Assembly (NCBI GenBank): GCA_021399445.1
Contig: JAJTUQ010000001.1
Span: 2,170,001-2,234,000, forward strand
Length of the DNA: 64,000 bases
From: Xylogone sp. PMI_703
Lineage: Eukaryota; Ascomycota; Leotiomycetes
Reading direction: 5' to 3'
In this document: piece after piece, positions 45,015-57,397 of the stretch
How the letters are laid out: the number at the start of each line of letters is the position of its first letter
How positions within the stretch are numbered: the stretch's first letter is position 1
The notes under the pieces: generated by a model
The model's input: only the letters and a program-made list of their open reading frames with translations
The model's database searches: none
What the model was told of the DNA's origin: nothing
Program-made: the position numbers and the translations under genes

Positions 45015-46643
45015 TACCATAAAAGGGGGCGCCCATCGGCAGTCACTCGATTGGATGGAAAACTGCCCCCTTCGGACGTTATCTTCGGACAAGCCATGCG
45101 AAGGATACTGCGGAGGCAGCCTGCAACGAAAATAAGCTGGGCAGACGCGTTGGCCCTGCCCTCAGGTAAGGTTCCTCGGTAGATGGTCTGTACTGTAGAA
45201 TGATATCTCGGAGTAGCCCCTTGTTTGCCCGCTTCTCGCCCCGCAATGTACAGAGGCGCTCTCGGTACAGTGTTTATCCCCCGGAAATCGGTTGATGTTC
45301 GGGATGTTTGTCGACTAGGGGGATGTTTACCCCTCGTTTGCACGTGATATGATGTCATACATGGTGTTTGTCGCTCAGGTACTGCCAGAACTACTTGCTC
45401 GGGTTATCTCCCGGTGGATAGAATGTTGGCATAGTAGTACTTCAGTTCTCGCTGGATTTTTGTGGCTATTTATGTACCTCTATCTCGACTAGTTTGTCCA
45501 CTTGGAGCTAGCTATTATTGTACTGTGGGATTTTCGCAACACCATTCAGCTGGATCAGAATCTTCAGGATACTTGCTGGGTGCTCCGTGCTGGTGCAGCG
45601 TAAGTCACGTTGATATTACTTGTACAGGTCAGGAGCTACGAGTGGGATCGAATGATTGCCGCTGTGCCGCTCCATCTCCGAGGAAGAGACGATAGGAGAA
45701 TCATCTGTTATCTGTTTTATGGGCTCATCTCCTACTAGATCTACCAGTCTGGCCATTTGACGAAAAGCTTAATCAATAGTAGGCAGGAAATCAGTGGCAA
45801 TGTCGGCGTAGATAGATCAAACAACACATCTCGAATTGAACACGTCAACAAAGAATCCTAGATTCAAGAACCTACAACAACTCGCATCTAACACGTGCTC
45901 GTTCACTAGATCAATTGAGGCCTGAGTATCGCCATCATTCACCATTCCAATCATACCATCCCATCCTTACTCTCTGCTCTCGTCTCCCTCTCGTACACAC
46001 CCTCCTCACAGGTCCCGCTAACTGTGCTAATTGCTAATCCAAGCCTTCAAACCTAATGACCGTCGAGTGGGAATCCGGTCTCGTAAATTGATAGATGTTG
46101 CTTAAATGAAATGAAAATGGCTATCAACGACCGTATATATCCAACATAAATCTGGCATCTCCCGATCCTTCAATCCCAGAACTGTTCTCTTCAAAATAAC
46201 AAGCAATTCATAAACCAAAATATCCATGCTAGATCCCCGGTCGTAAATCGACAGCCCTGTATCGGCCACTGTGGCGAGCCTCAAAATCTGGATGAGTTGG
46301 GGTATGTCAAAGCAAAAAGAAAAGCTCATAGATGGTCACGAATAGCCCAAAAAGGAGACCTTCCCGAATCATACACAACGCCTTTGTAACCAAGGTCCAA
46401 ACGCGAAAAGAACCCCCCTAAGCTCGAGAAATAGATATTAACCAAACTGAAAGCGTCATCGGTGGGCGTTATTCGTGTCATGATCGTCGTAATGTCGTAG
46501 CAAAGTAAAAGAAAAGAATCGAAAAAAGTTGCGGGTATCACATGAATGGATGTGTAAATTATATATACACCAAAGATAGATTAAAATGTAGACTGGTCTC
46601 GACCGAATGTCCAAAAGCCCCGTGTAAGCCTCTTCTTTCAAAC
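45015..46643. other. intergenic, 3' region of the C2H2 factor
   Basis: About 1.6 kb. The end next to 46644 is AT-rich and probably the 3' untranslated part of the factor. No other gene is supported. Confidence 0.45.
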
Positions 46644-48812
46644 CTAGTAAGCTGCAGCCGCAGCTGCGTTTCCTTCACTGGTGGCCACCGCAACTAGGGC
46701 CTCCAGTCGTAGCATATCATTATCGGTTTTCCGGACTTCGTGGGCAGGAGCCGACGAAGGATGTGATGTTGTACCGTAAGCGTACCGGTTCGTACTCGGT
46801 GGTGGATAGTTGTATGGACTTTGTGGGGGTGCTTGGTTGCCTTGTGATACGGGACGGCTTGATTCAATCCAACCGCCAGAGTGGACTATCGAAGGGTTAT
46901 ATTCAGCTGCAACAGCACTGCTAGGCGTACCAGGTACACCACCTTCCGAACTGCTCGAGTCTTCAGGAGATGTCCTTTGAGCACGGTAGTCCATTGTATT
47001 GGTCATAGGACCGTGATACCATCCATGACGCTTGGCCTCTTTGGGGGTGATTGGTGGCGCACTGATAGTATGCTGATGGAAAGAACGGGGCTGTTCCCGT
47101 TGAGCTGGATATGTTGATGGCTCAAATCGTACAGTAGGTTGGACCCGGGGAGGCTCAACCTGAGGTTGAATAGCTCTATTGCCATCCGATGCCCACGAGC
47201 TGGCGTTATCATTTGCAGGTGGCCCCTGTCCGAGATCCAAGCGATTGAGGTTTCGATTCATATCGAACGGCTGTTGGTTTCGCCTCTCATCCAGATATGG
47301 TTCCGAGGCCATCGGTTGTCGAGTAGGACTGCTGTCAATCACCATTGGGCTCGGACCTCGACGGATGGGAGAACCCGCACGAGGAAGAGGATCGAAGCTC
47401 TCAATACCTGGAAGACGAGTTGTCTGAGGAGGTGCAACATTACTTGGCACAGCTGGAGCCTGTGGTTGAGCAACTGGTTGGTAATAATTATTGTTTGTGA
47501 CGTTCTGTAATCGACTTGTGAAACCTGTATAGCTCTCGGGATGCCAAGTTCTTCGTCTCCAGGCTTCATCTGCAGCACTAGATACCGACTCTCTACGCGA
47601 CCAGATCGATCCGGCTGTGGAGTTGGTCGGGCTGGCTAGTAAACTATTTGATGGAGAGTAGCCTCCAGACTGGCCAAGTAGAGGTGGGCCAAACGAACTG
47701 CTATGCGGAGATTGAAATGGATTACCAGAGGATGGCACGGAGAGTCTTCGTCCAGGAGTGCGGCTTCCGCTGTAAAGGCTAGTAGTACGTGTATGAGATG
47801 AAATTGGAGACTGCATAGCGGAACCCCACCGCGGACTATTCTGCCCTGTAGAGAAAGTAGCCGACGTTGGAGTGCTGAATCCTCCAGGAGAAGGAGGACG
47901 ATAAGCACCCAAGTGACCCGGACTCTCTGGCCGGTACATGTTTCCTCGAGGATCATTAGCCATAACTAGAGGTGCAGGTCGACTTCTGATACCGTCTCTT
48001 TGGCTATATACTGATCCAACCGAGCTGATGCTAGATGTAGATAAGGAATTTCGATGATGACCACGTACCGGGCCAGTTTGGCTTCCTGCTGTCGATGCCC
48101 TGGATCTGTTACCAGTCGGTCGAGCTCGCTCTCGTACTTGCCTTTGGAATCTTGTGCCCGTTGCAGCCAATGAATCATTAGGTATCTCCTCATTAACATG
48201 GACCGTCTGGGCATGTTGACGCAAGTTGTCAAGTCGAGAGAATCGACGTGAACAATGACACATAAAGGGTCTCTCGCCAGTATGTTTTCTAAAAATGATG
48301 GTTAGTAAGAAAAGTGAACGGCCGGGGGCTGGAAAATTTTTCACGTACCGTATATGCCGTGCTAGATGCTCGCTGCGTGTGAAACTCAAGGTACAAGGCG
48401 GGTAATCGGTACAATAAAACCGTTGAGATTTCTTCTTCTTGGATGATCGACTTCCATCAGCATCTACACTCTCGGGATCAGATTCATCGTCTGGACCATC
48501 TGAGTCGACTGCCATCTCGACATCTCCTGAGCTTCGCGATTTGGTCGACTGTTGCGAGCTGCTGCCCTGTATGGAAGTCTGAGATGCTTCTTTGGCATCT
48601 GTCTTGTTGATGGCCGAGTTGAAAGCGGCCGCTGGCAGGGGTTTCTGGTCTACCATCGTGCTGAAGGTGGCTCTGGTGGGTGTTGTTGGATCCTCCATGC
48701 GAGATGTAGGTGCAGTATTGGGCCGTGGTGTTGTTGGAGTTGTCTCCTCACCACCACTGCGAGTGTAGGCATCTGAGGAAAGTGTTGTATTGACCGGACG
48801 AAAGGCAGCCAT
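46644..48812 (-). CDS. C2H2 zinc-finger transcription factor
   Basis: Exons are 48812-48349 and 48288-46644, giving 702 residues. Two adjacent fingers lie at about residues 131-180, the second written C-x-C ([23 protein letters not shown]). This is the pattern of the yeast RSF2/TDA9/ADR1-like group of glucose- and stress-response regulators. The assignment to that group is from the finger pattern only. An acidic and Lys-rich patch ([16 protein letters not shown], then KKKK) precedes the fingers, and a long disordered Ser/Pro/Gln-rich tail follows, ending in an Ala run. The 60-nt intron falls in the linker between fingers, is a multiple of three and has no stop, so a retained form would still be translated. 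The upstream region is unusually long. Confidence 0.93.
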   Translation of the reverse strand: MAAFRPVNTTLSSDAYTRSGGEETTPTTPRPNTAPTSRMEDPTTPTRATFSTMVDQKPLPAAAFNSAINKTDAKEASQTSIQGSSSQQSTKSRSSGDVEMAVDSDGPDDESDPESVDADGSRSSKKKKSQRFYCTDYPPCTLSFTRSEHLARHIRYVKNFPAPGRSLFLLTIIFRKHTGERPFMCHCSRRFSRLDNLRQHAQTVHVNEEIPNDSLAATGTRFQRQVRERARPTGNRSRASTAGSQTGPVRGHHRNSLSTSSISSVGSVYSQRDGIRSRPAPLVMANDPRGNMYRPESPGHLGAYRPPSPGGFSTPTSATFSTGQNSPRWGSAMQSPISSHTRTTSLYSGSRTPGRRLSVPSSGNPFQSPHSSSFGPPLLGQSGGYSPSNSLLASPTNSTAGSIWSRRESVSSAADEAWRRRTWHPESYTGFTSRLQNVTNNNYYQPVAQPQAPAVPSNVAPPQTTRLPGIESFDPLPRAGSPIRRGPSPMVIDSSPTRQPMASEPYLDERRNQQPFDMNRNLNRLDLGQGPPANDNASSWASDGNRAIQPQVEPPRVQPTVRFEPSTYPAQREQPRSFHQHTISAPPITPKEAKRHGWYHGPMTNTMDYRAQRTSPEDSSSSEGGVPGTPSSAVAAEYNPSIVHSGGWIESSRPVSQGNQAPPQSPYNYPPPSTNRYAYGTTSHPSSAPAHEVRKTDNDMLRLEALVAVATSEGNAAAAAAY

Positions 48813-51800
48813 GGTTGATATTATCTTACGGGTCCCTTGCGTAGTATCGAAAGTATGACGGAAGAGGCTGGGGATCTTCCCGGGAGCAGTATGGCGAGAC
48901 CCTTCCCAAGGAGAGGGCGGAAGGAGAAGGGTTTGTGTGAAGTGGGGTGATAAAAAACGGTGTTATATCAACGCATCAAGACATAAAGAGAAGGAAGACG
49001 TAAAAAGCTGGAAAAGGGCAGGCCGGTTCGTCCGTCGATCAGGTACCGAGCCTCGAGGTGTCAGGGCGGCTTTTGTTTCAAGAAGCCGCAGAGGATTATT
49101 AAGAGAGCCAACGACAAGGAAGCTGCGTGACCGGCCAGCAGTGGTTCCTCTTCCAAAAATGGCCTGTGTGAAGGTTGATGTATTTCTTTTCTGTGAGAGA
49201 AGAGACAGAGGACGGGCGACTACTCGAGAGATGTTCGGGTTTCGAGGATCGTTATCTCTGTGCGATACAACGAGTGGTTTCGATAAGAGGCGGGGGCGGA
49301 TGACGACGAAGAAGGAGAGCGATGCGACCGGCAGAAAAAAGGGTGTGCCTTGCAATTTGCGATGATGACAATCGACACCAGGGGATCCGAAGCTTGGGCG
49401 AATGAGGCGAGGCGGTTTGACTTGCAGTGGTCCCCGATGAGGGGGAATGGACAAGTACGCGGTGGCGAGGCAGGAAGGACAACGGACGATCGAGGCAGAG
49501 AGGAGTTTGTCGTTCGATATGTAGAGGGGCAGAGCCGTCTTTGCCTGGAGGAGAAAGAAGAAGGCTGGCGATCAGCGGGCGTGGAGGGACGTCGCCAGAA
49601 GGGTTTGGATTCGAGAAAAGATAGGTAGAGGGAAGATCGAGGGGAAAGAGGGTGGAGGGACGAGCAGTGGATTGAATTGGGAATGGTTGGAAGTTGGTGG
49701 TGAATGTGGTCAGTGGTCTCAGGTCGCAGGACTTTGGGCGGATTCCTGGGAGCGGGAGAAACAAGCGAGCGGCTTACGAATAGCACCTGCAGAGGGGCAG
49801 CACACAATGCCTGTAGGACCCGGAAGGGGCAACGAGGAACTCGAGTGCTCGATAGACCAAGGGCGCGCGGTGATTTGACGCCAGTCGTGGTCCCGCCCTG
49901 TGCTGGGTTCGAGGTGCGAATGTGAAAATCGCCACTGCCAGTTCCGCAGAAGCCGCGAGGGTGGCAGGATTTCGACCCTCTTGATTGACCGGCAACGCCT
50001 GGCACCGCTGGAGCACTGGGTCAGACGGTGCTGGAGACTGGTCCAAGAGAATGACAATGAGACTCCAGGGCGCTGAGCTGGGCTGGTCACCTGCAACTCG
50101 ACAGGCCCGTGGATAGCCTTTCGCACACTTTCACTTGGTGGCTTGCTAAGACCAAGAGCTCGAGGCCGGTCGGTGGAGCTCGTGTTCCTGAGCGGATCGC
50201 CCGCCGTGCTTCACGGGGCAGAGGGGCGTACAATAGTCGCTTTGTCGCCGATGGATGTGTAGAAGCGTCGTACTGTACAGAGTAAGCCGCGAGTTATTAA
50301 TAAAAATAAACTCCAAAGAGGGATGACGGCCACGATAGCTTGTTGACTATTCTCAATGCGACTGTTGATGTCAACACTGTATCCGTATTGAGCGACGCTT
50401 TTGTTGAAGCCCAAGTGTTGTGGAGGAGAATAGCGCAAAGGGCGGCGAGTGGGAGGACGCATGAAAGCACCAGGCTCTGGAGATCGAGAGGCTTTGTATG
50501 TAATAAATCAGTATTAAGTGGTTGAGTAGTTGAACGGGTACTTGTATACCGTGGTACTTTGTCGCATAAACAAATCGAACTGGTGCACAGTGGGCCACCA
50601 CGACCGAGTCAGGCGGGGCAGAGTGAGAGGAAGTATCAATTGCTCGAACCAGCAATCCCCAACCAGACCAAGCCAGACCAAGCCAAACCACCGTTCTCGC
50701 TCTTGCAACGGACGAGATCCAGTATTACTTGTACAAGAGGTAGTTGACTGGCAGCAATTACTCCCATGACGGTGCATTCCGAAGCTGGTACGGGCCCGCC
50801 GGTGGGAAGACTTTCTCTGACCTCATGCCTTTCCCGTACCTGTACCTGAAATTCCGTGCCTGTCGCTGTGCGTACGATTGTCCCCTACCCGATGAGGGGC
50901 GCGGCTGGAGCGAAGGTTACTGTAAGGCACAGAGCAGGACCTCCGTTTTGGCGACACGCTTATTCGCGATCCAGCCTCTCGTCCGTCTCTGACGACTGCA
51001 TGACATCGAGCTAGATCCAACGCGACCATGGAGCCGACTGCAGGAACATTGGGTTTTCGATGGAGACTTGGAAAGTTGCGGTAATACTGTACACAGCAGG
51101 CAGTAAGCAGGACGACCGGCGCATCAAGCACGAAACAAAAAAATTTCCACTGATGCACAGAAGCACCGCCTGCTCTGGTAGGCTTACTCGGCTTGGTCGC
51201 CGTTGGGCCTTGGTTGCTGTTGAGCTGGCGACTCCACATCACCAAATGGCTAGATGACCAACTGCTGCTGCGACTCCTGCTTACGACTCCAAGAGGTTCC
51301 TGTGCTCGCTCGTACACAGTACTTGCTACCGTCCTGTACGATCACCACTTGTCACTTTCATGCCCACACGGCTGTCCTCGGAGGCTATTCCTTCACGTGC
51401 AGCAGATTGCTGCAGAGCTGCAGAGGAGCACGGCATCATGTCACACCCACACAGGCATCATGCAGGGCAGCCTTTTCTGCTGCTGGCTTGCTGTGGAGGC
51501 TGAGGCGAGTTCGGAGCATTTGGGAGGAGCTGGTCAGATACAGGATAATACCGGTAATGGAGCAGGCTGGTGAATCGCAACACCAAGCGCCAAATGAATG
51601 TAGTCGAGGCCAGCCAACGCACAGCTGCTGTCTGAGTCGAGTCAAAGTCTTTGTGTGTTATCTTATCTCATTTCGGCCTATCTGGACTCGACACAATCTT
51701 GGTCAATAATACGGAGTATCTCCGTCGCAACTCCAAAGCCTTCATCACATCGCACTTATCACACTCATCGTACTCGGTACATCGCACATGCGTACAAGTA

Positions 51801-54800
51801 TACAATCACAGTCCTTTTCCCAGACCCTTCCTTGCGTTGATCGTGAGCCACAATCGCCCGATAGAGCAACAAGATATTACTCCGTATAGATGAGCATCCG
51901 TCGCCGCCAGGGATCGCCCATCTCAAATGCCGCCGCAGCAGCCGCCACTATCCTGTACCGTACTGTGTCCGTGAATAATAGCTCCAGAAGATGCTTGCCT
52001 CTAGGGAGTCTCGTACGGCGGATTGGCGCTGGGGGGCTGGACTGGTTCCGTTGAGCTCCTACCACTGTGTGCACAACGACCAACACCGTAACCCCGCCCC
52101 TCTCCGATGCAGTGGTGCTGCTGCTAGAGGATGTTTTTGGCTTGCTGCGATAGTGCTGCAGATGCAAGGCACGGAAGAGACCAGGAAAATGGTGGGCAAA
52201 GAAAGGTCCAGCTGATCGCTCCAACCCGCAGCCCGACCTAAGTTTATTGCTCTCGGGCTTAAGCTCACCCTCGATTTCGTTTTGCTTCCCTCCGGCGAGC
52301 CATAGATTGCGATTTAGTCATTTGGATATATAATTGTACAAGCTGTTGGATGCAGGAGAAATATACCTGAAACAGGGTCCTGATAAGGTGTCCTTTTGGC
52401 AGACCAGGAATGCGGAGAAGCGAGAGGAAGCCCGATACAGAGAGAAGCTGGCTGGTCGGAAGTCGAAAGCTTGCCTGACGCGAACAGTACAGCTGTACAG
52501 CATTGCGAACGTACAACTCATCCCCGCGGATAACGTCGATTACAAATCCGTAAGCTGGCCAAGAACCACTTCCGTTGACATCTCTTCAGTCGTCGCCAAA
52601 CTACCTCGAGGAAATTATGCTCCTATTGATGCTCTCGTCAATTGTGTTTCAAGTCCCGCCGTGCCCCTCACCGCCCTTTTTCTCTTACATCATGGATCTC
52701 TGGCTTTGAAGGCAGCGATCGCAGCTAGACAAGCATAGACAAAAAGCTACGACCAAGTGCCCCAACCCAGGCGCGGGTTCGGTATACCCACAGCGGAATA
52801 TCCAAGCCCCAGCAGCCTGGGAAACGCCCTCTACTTTGGCGCGCCCCTCCATCCGCCGCCTCGACTAGGGGCGGACTCTGGCCTACGGAGATAGTGCGAG
52901 TGCCGTCTGGAGGCTCTTGTGCCTCTGTTCCCAACTCCAAGGATTGATCTGGTGTGGCTCCTGCGGTGCAGCGAGAGGAACCAAACAAACTGGCAATCAG
53001 GCCAGGTCAGGATGAAACAAACTAGAGGTGAGGATACTAAAGTAAGACAAGCGTGACAAGCAAAGCAGGTACGTAGTCCCTGGCATGGTACTTTTGGACA
53101 AAAGACAAAGCAGAGCGCAGAGAGGGCCATAGGACCAGTGAGGATTGCGTGAGTCGAAGAGAATGTGGCCTTTCGCTAGAGCAAGCCCTCGCCTAATACA
53201 GTAAGTTGTGCCGCGCCTCTGCGCCTACCTTACCAAACCCTAATTAGGTCATCGTCCTCCTTCAACCACCAGGCAGATTCCCCTCCGCACCACGGGATCC
53301 AATGCACAGTAATCCCTTCTTCACAACCACCGCCTTGCTAGGCTTTTTGGCCCCCACAAAAACCTGGTACGTAAGTACAATAACAGGAACAATGCCGAAC
53401 TATGTATGATAATTAACGGCTTCCTCACTAACAAGTCCTCCACTCCGCTATCAAAGGTACCAGATCTCGATGCTATCGCCAAACACAACGAGCCTTGGAA
53501 AGACGTGAGGTAAGCAATGAGTGCCTCCAACAACAGATTCTGGAACCCAGACTTCGGTTTCCTTGGTCTAGTGTATTCCAGGCTTCCTGACTTCTGACCT
53601 GGATTCAGGGCAGAAGTAAAAGCGCCTGAGGTTTACATCATTGATTTCCAGCACCTCAAAGTTACAAAGCTCATTGTAACTCTTCTTCCTTTCACAAGCT
53701 GTTTCATATTTTCAATATATTTTCCATTTTTCTTACTTCCTTTCTATATTCTTATTTTAAGTAATCAGCATGGAATGCGCATTATCCAGTCCATCCTCTG
53801 CATTCCTTCTCCCTATTACACAAGATTATACCATTCACTTTCATTCCTGGCGCCCTAATTAGGTAGGTGGGGCGTGCATGGAGTTTACTTAATTGGGACC
53901 TCATTAGATGCTGGTAGGCTAAATGGGCTAGACTCAGCTTCTTTCGACTAGCTGGACTAGAAATGTCCACTGGTAAGGGGCAAGTCGCCGTTACTCAAGG
54001 TGCAGGAACTAGCTCATACGTTATTCGGGGCAAGTGCACCAGGTACGCTCACTACGCAAAGCTTGAGCCCCAACTATCCGGCCCAGATGAATGCTGAGTG
54101 ATGACATGATGGACGGGAGCCGAATCGCTAGCATTAACGTAGCTGCGATCCGGGTACTCTCTGTAAGGCTTTGCAAGTCTGTTGATTTTATCTGTGTCAT
54201 ATTATTTCAAGAAAAGAGGTTAAGTTATCTGAGATTACCGTCCTACAAGCTGGAATGTCCTCCCATATTCAATTTAGAGCCGGCCTGGTTAGTCATCAGG
54301 AGAAACTCTGTTGCAGTTTGCTTGATGGACAAATCATCCGACTTTATTAGAGCTACCACAAAGATACTTTATTCTTGTAGTATTAATGACGTCTCTCACC
54401 GGTTGTCTACCATAGTTAGATCTTACTCTAGATCCAGACGTCGATCAGGTGGCGGAGGCAAGATCAGCTCGATCGATCTACAAAATAGGGCCACAGTTAG
54501 CAGGGATTTTAGTCAGAAGTTATTTTGGAGTTGAAGGCGAGCGGATTCAGGTACTGCACACCAGCGTAGCTGATCATTGTCCCTGTAGTGCTCCTATTTG
54601 CGGTTCACGGAGCGGAAAATTAGAGGAAGTGACACTACGGGGTGCTTACTCGCCAGCTACCCTTCCACCTGTTTTGTCTGTAACGAAGTTTCATCAAGAC
54701 AGTGTTTCGTCTAGAAGAGTTCTTTCAGTTGATCTCTGTTTCGAGCTTTAAACTGTATTTCTCGAGGATAGAGCATACTCAAATAGAAGTTCTGATCTGA

Positions 54801-55822
54801 ATGCCATCGAACTTGCGTGTGTGCACGTATACTTCTGTCTGTAGATGCGAAACGTCTTACCCGACTCTTAAATACCTAATCTCAAAAGAATTTACTAGTA
54901 CTAACTATTTCACTGCCGTGGAGAATCCCATAGGTACCATCTCCATTTAGGAGAGAGAGCCTCAGCAACGAAAGAGATTTAAAAATCGCAGTCCTCTCCA
55001 TAATCAATGCCATACAAATAAAATCTTCGGCTCATTTTAAACTCTTCTTATGATCATAGTCTCAAATCTTCGTACCTCTAATTTCTCCAAAGAACGATAT
55101 GAAAATCTGTCAAGGTTTGTCTCTAACTCCCGTACGTAAACTTGAAGAAGAATGGATGCAACGATCACACAATCTTCCGTGAACAATATACTCTCTTTTA
55201 TGTCCAGTTTTCACCCGTCCATCAAAGAGTCGTTGAGAGGATACCAGGATATATCTTATACCAAAAGTCTGTGGACTGCGCCAGCATGGTAAATGGGAAT
55301 AGACCTTGTGTAATGCAGAGTGGCATAGCAAAGAGAATTTCTTTGGGAAAATTGGAAAATATCGATCTGTAGTTGAGAAGGTTGAGGGCATGGGCGTGGT
55401 TTGGTATATAACTGGCTATTGTGGCAATTGGTGATTTGGTATTGATTGTGAAAAGTGATAGTCTTAGAGCATGCTCCCTGGGGAGATGGAGCGTATCTTT
55501 GCTTGTTTGTTGTTTTGCAATTTTGGGTCCTTCCCATATGAATATGGTTTATCTACTTGGATAGGGAAGAGAAAGTAAAAAGGGAACGGACAGAACGGCA
55601 GAATCAGAATGACTGGTTAGAAGGATATTTCCGTAAAAGAAGAGAATAGGATAGAAGAGCAGAAACTTCTCATCAAATTCATCTATACCCAGGCACTACC
55701 TTAAAACGCCCATTCTAACTCTTAAAATGTCTTTATGTCAAATCAAACACCTATCTCTTTACGCCATGCTAAACCCTTTAAGATGCACCATCCAATTTCA
55801 CAATCATCATCCATATTTCACA
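48813..55822. other. 7-kb gene-poor region upstream of the C2H2 factor
   Basis: The first 1.2 kb (to about 50000) is strongly pyrimidine-rich on the minus strand and probably carries the promoter and a long leader of the factor at 48812. The rest shows only short or overlapping chance frames. GTAC-centred palindromes are frequent (for example CTTGTACAAG at 50726-50735). No tRNA, transposase or conserved protein is seen. A long non-coding transcript or undetected multi-exon gene cannot be excluded. Confidence 0.45.
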
Positions 55823-56764
55823 TCAATCCTCCATCCCTTCCTCACCATCTACCTCCCCCTCAACAATCCTCACCCCACCACCAGTCACCTTCCCCTCCAC
55901 TTCTCTCCTAACATTCCTCCTCCTCTCCACCTCCGCCACCAGCCCCTTGAAATAAACCTCCGCCTGCACCGTAGCACTATACGCCACGGGCGTCCAGCTC
56001 CAGATATTCCTCCTCTCGCTATCAGCCCCAGCCGCAAGCAGCGTCCGGAGAACGAGCAAGTGTCCGTTAGAGGACGCGAAGTGCAGGGCGGTGTTCCCAT
56101 CGATGTCGGCGTTCTCGAGAAGCTTGGCTGGACCGTAGGGCGCGAAGGTGAGCAGGATCTGTAGACAGGTGTCGTGGCCGCCGAGGGAAGCGTACATGAT
56201 TGCGTCGCGGCCGCGGATGTCGCGACGGGGGATGCCGGCTATGGAGGGGGAGGTGGTTGAGCAGAGGAGGTGGACTCTGGTGAGGGGAACGTCAGTAAAT
56301 GAGAACTAGAACTAGAATATGCTTCCAGAATCTCAAGGAGATCTGAGGAAGAAAAGAAGTTTCCAAAGTAGCGCAGCAAATGAACGGGATCATCTTACAT
56401 CTCCGTATGACCCTCCTTAGCAGCAAACATCAACGGCGTCTGGTGCTCCTCATTGAGCGGAATCCCATCGTCATCACGCCATGCTTCCAGAATCACCTTC
56501 ACAATTGCTAGATGGCCCAGTGAACATGCTAGATGTAGATTGGTATTCGAGAGCCCCAAAGGGCTGGTATCTGGGTTCTGGAGTAAATGCGGATGTGACT
56601 TGAGAATCCGTCGGACGAGGAGCGCGTCGTTGGTGTGGATTGCTCGACGGAGACGGAGGGAGGGCTCGATCCTGAGAATAGCGATTTAAGTCAGTGACAA
56701 TCAATCAAAATTGGGATGATAGTTATGTTTTCCATCCAAAATGAAATGAGTCTAGAGCTTACAT
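55823..56764 (-). CDS. ankyrin-repeat protein, start codon split by an intron
   Basis: Coding exons are 56764-56763 (only the bases A and T of the start codon), 56671-56399 and 56276-55823, giving 242 residues. Removing the 91-nt intron (donor GTAAGC at 56762, CTGAC branch, CTCAG acceptor at 56672) creates ATG ATC GAG, and no other in-frame ATG lies before the first repeat. Four ankyrin repeats are clear: NTNLHLACSLGHLAIVKVIL, TPLMFAAKEGHTEIVHLLC, DAIMYASLGGHDTCLQILL and NTALHFASSNGHLLVLRTLL. The third is built on a sequence starting GRDAI. The tail is charged and Glu/Gly-rich. Small proteins made only of ankyrin repeats act as binding scaffolds, and the partner is unknown. Confidence 0.8.
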
Positions 56765-57397
56765 TGTTTACCCCTCCTCACATTGTACTGCCGTAGCAAA
56801 CCCGTTGTTACAGTAGTATGTTTGTGTCTGCTGGGGCTTCCGGGTAGACTGACGTCGGCCAGGTAATTGATGCCTTCTATATGAGGCTCAAATACGGGGT
56901 AAGTGGGGCACCGGCTCGTTCTAAAATAAGGGGCTTGCTCAAACGTCACCTGTATCAAAGATGCGTTTGGCATCGGGTTGAAGCATAATTAGGCCAAGTA
57001 ATTGCCTATGAATTGCCATGGCTCTTGAATTCTTGTCCGTTACATCATTACTCGCTTCCATACATCCACAGTTTGAGAAGTCTTATGTCCATTTCTGGGC
57101 ATTAGAAGGGGAAATTAGTTCAAGGAGCTGTAATGCTTAATGGGCACCATAGGATACCTCACTTCAATGTTTAATGATTGATCAGAAGAATTCTAGATAT
57201 GAAGCACCTAAATCTTTATTATCATGTAGCTGTTTTACAGATCTCGTAAACTCTCATTCTCCTGGAATATAAACTCCCATTGCAATGTTATTCACATAGA
57301 CAAAGAGATAAAATCTAACAAAAGAAAAACCCCTAAAAATTCCCCAATTCTCACGCCCCAACCATTAAAACCTGCCATTCACAATCCTGATTTCCCT
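56765..57397. other. intergenic and 5' leader of the ankyrin gene
   Basis: About 630 bp. The part near 56765 must be transcribed as the 5' leader ending in the A and T of the split start codon. The part near 57397 is the 3' end of the secreted-protein gene. Confidence 0.45.

Noticed and set aside
44771..45358. 195-codon minus-strand frame
   Set aside because: Overlaps the tentative gene at 44733; its sequence resembles no known protein, and there is no splice or promoter support.
49220..50005. 261-codon minus-strand frame upstream of the C2H2 factor
   Set aside because: Pyrimidine-rich leader sequence, heavily biased to Ser/Pro/Arg, overlapped by other frames on both strands, and no family resemblance.
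52334..52738. 134-codon plus-strand frame
   Set aside because: Contains no ATG at its start and no internal Met; no homology recognised.
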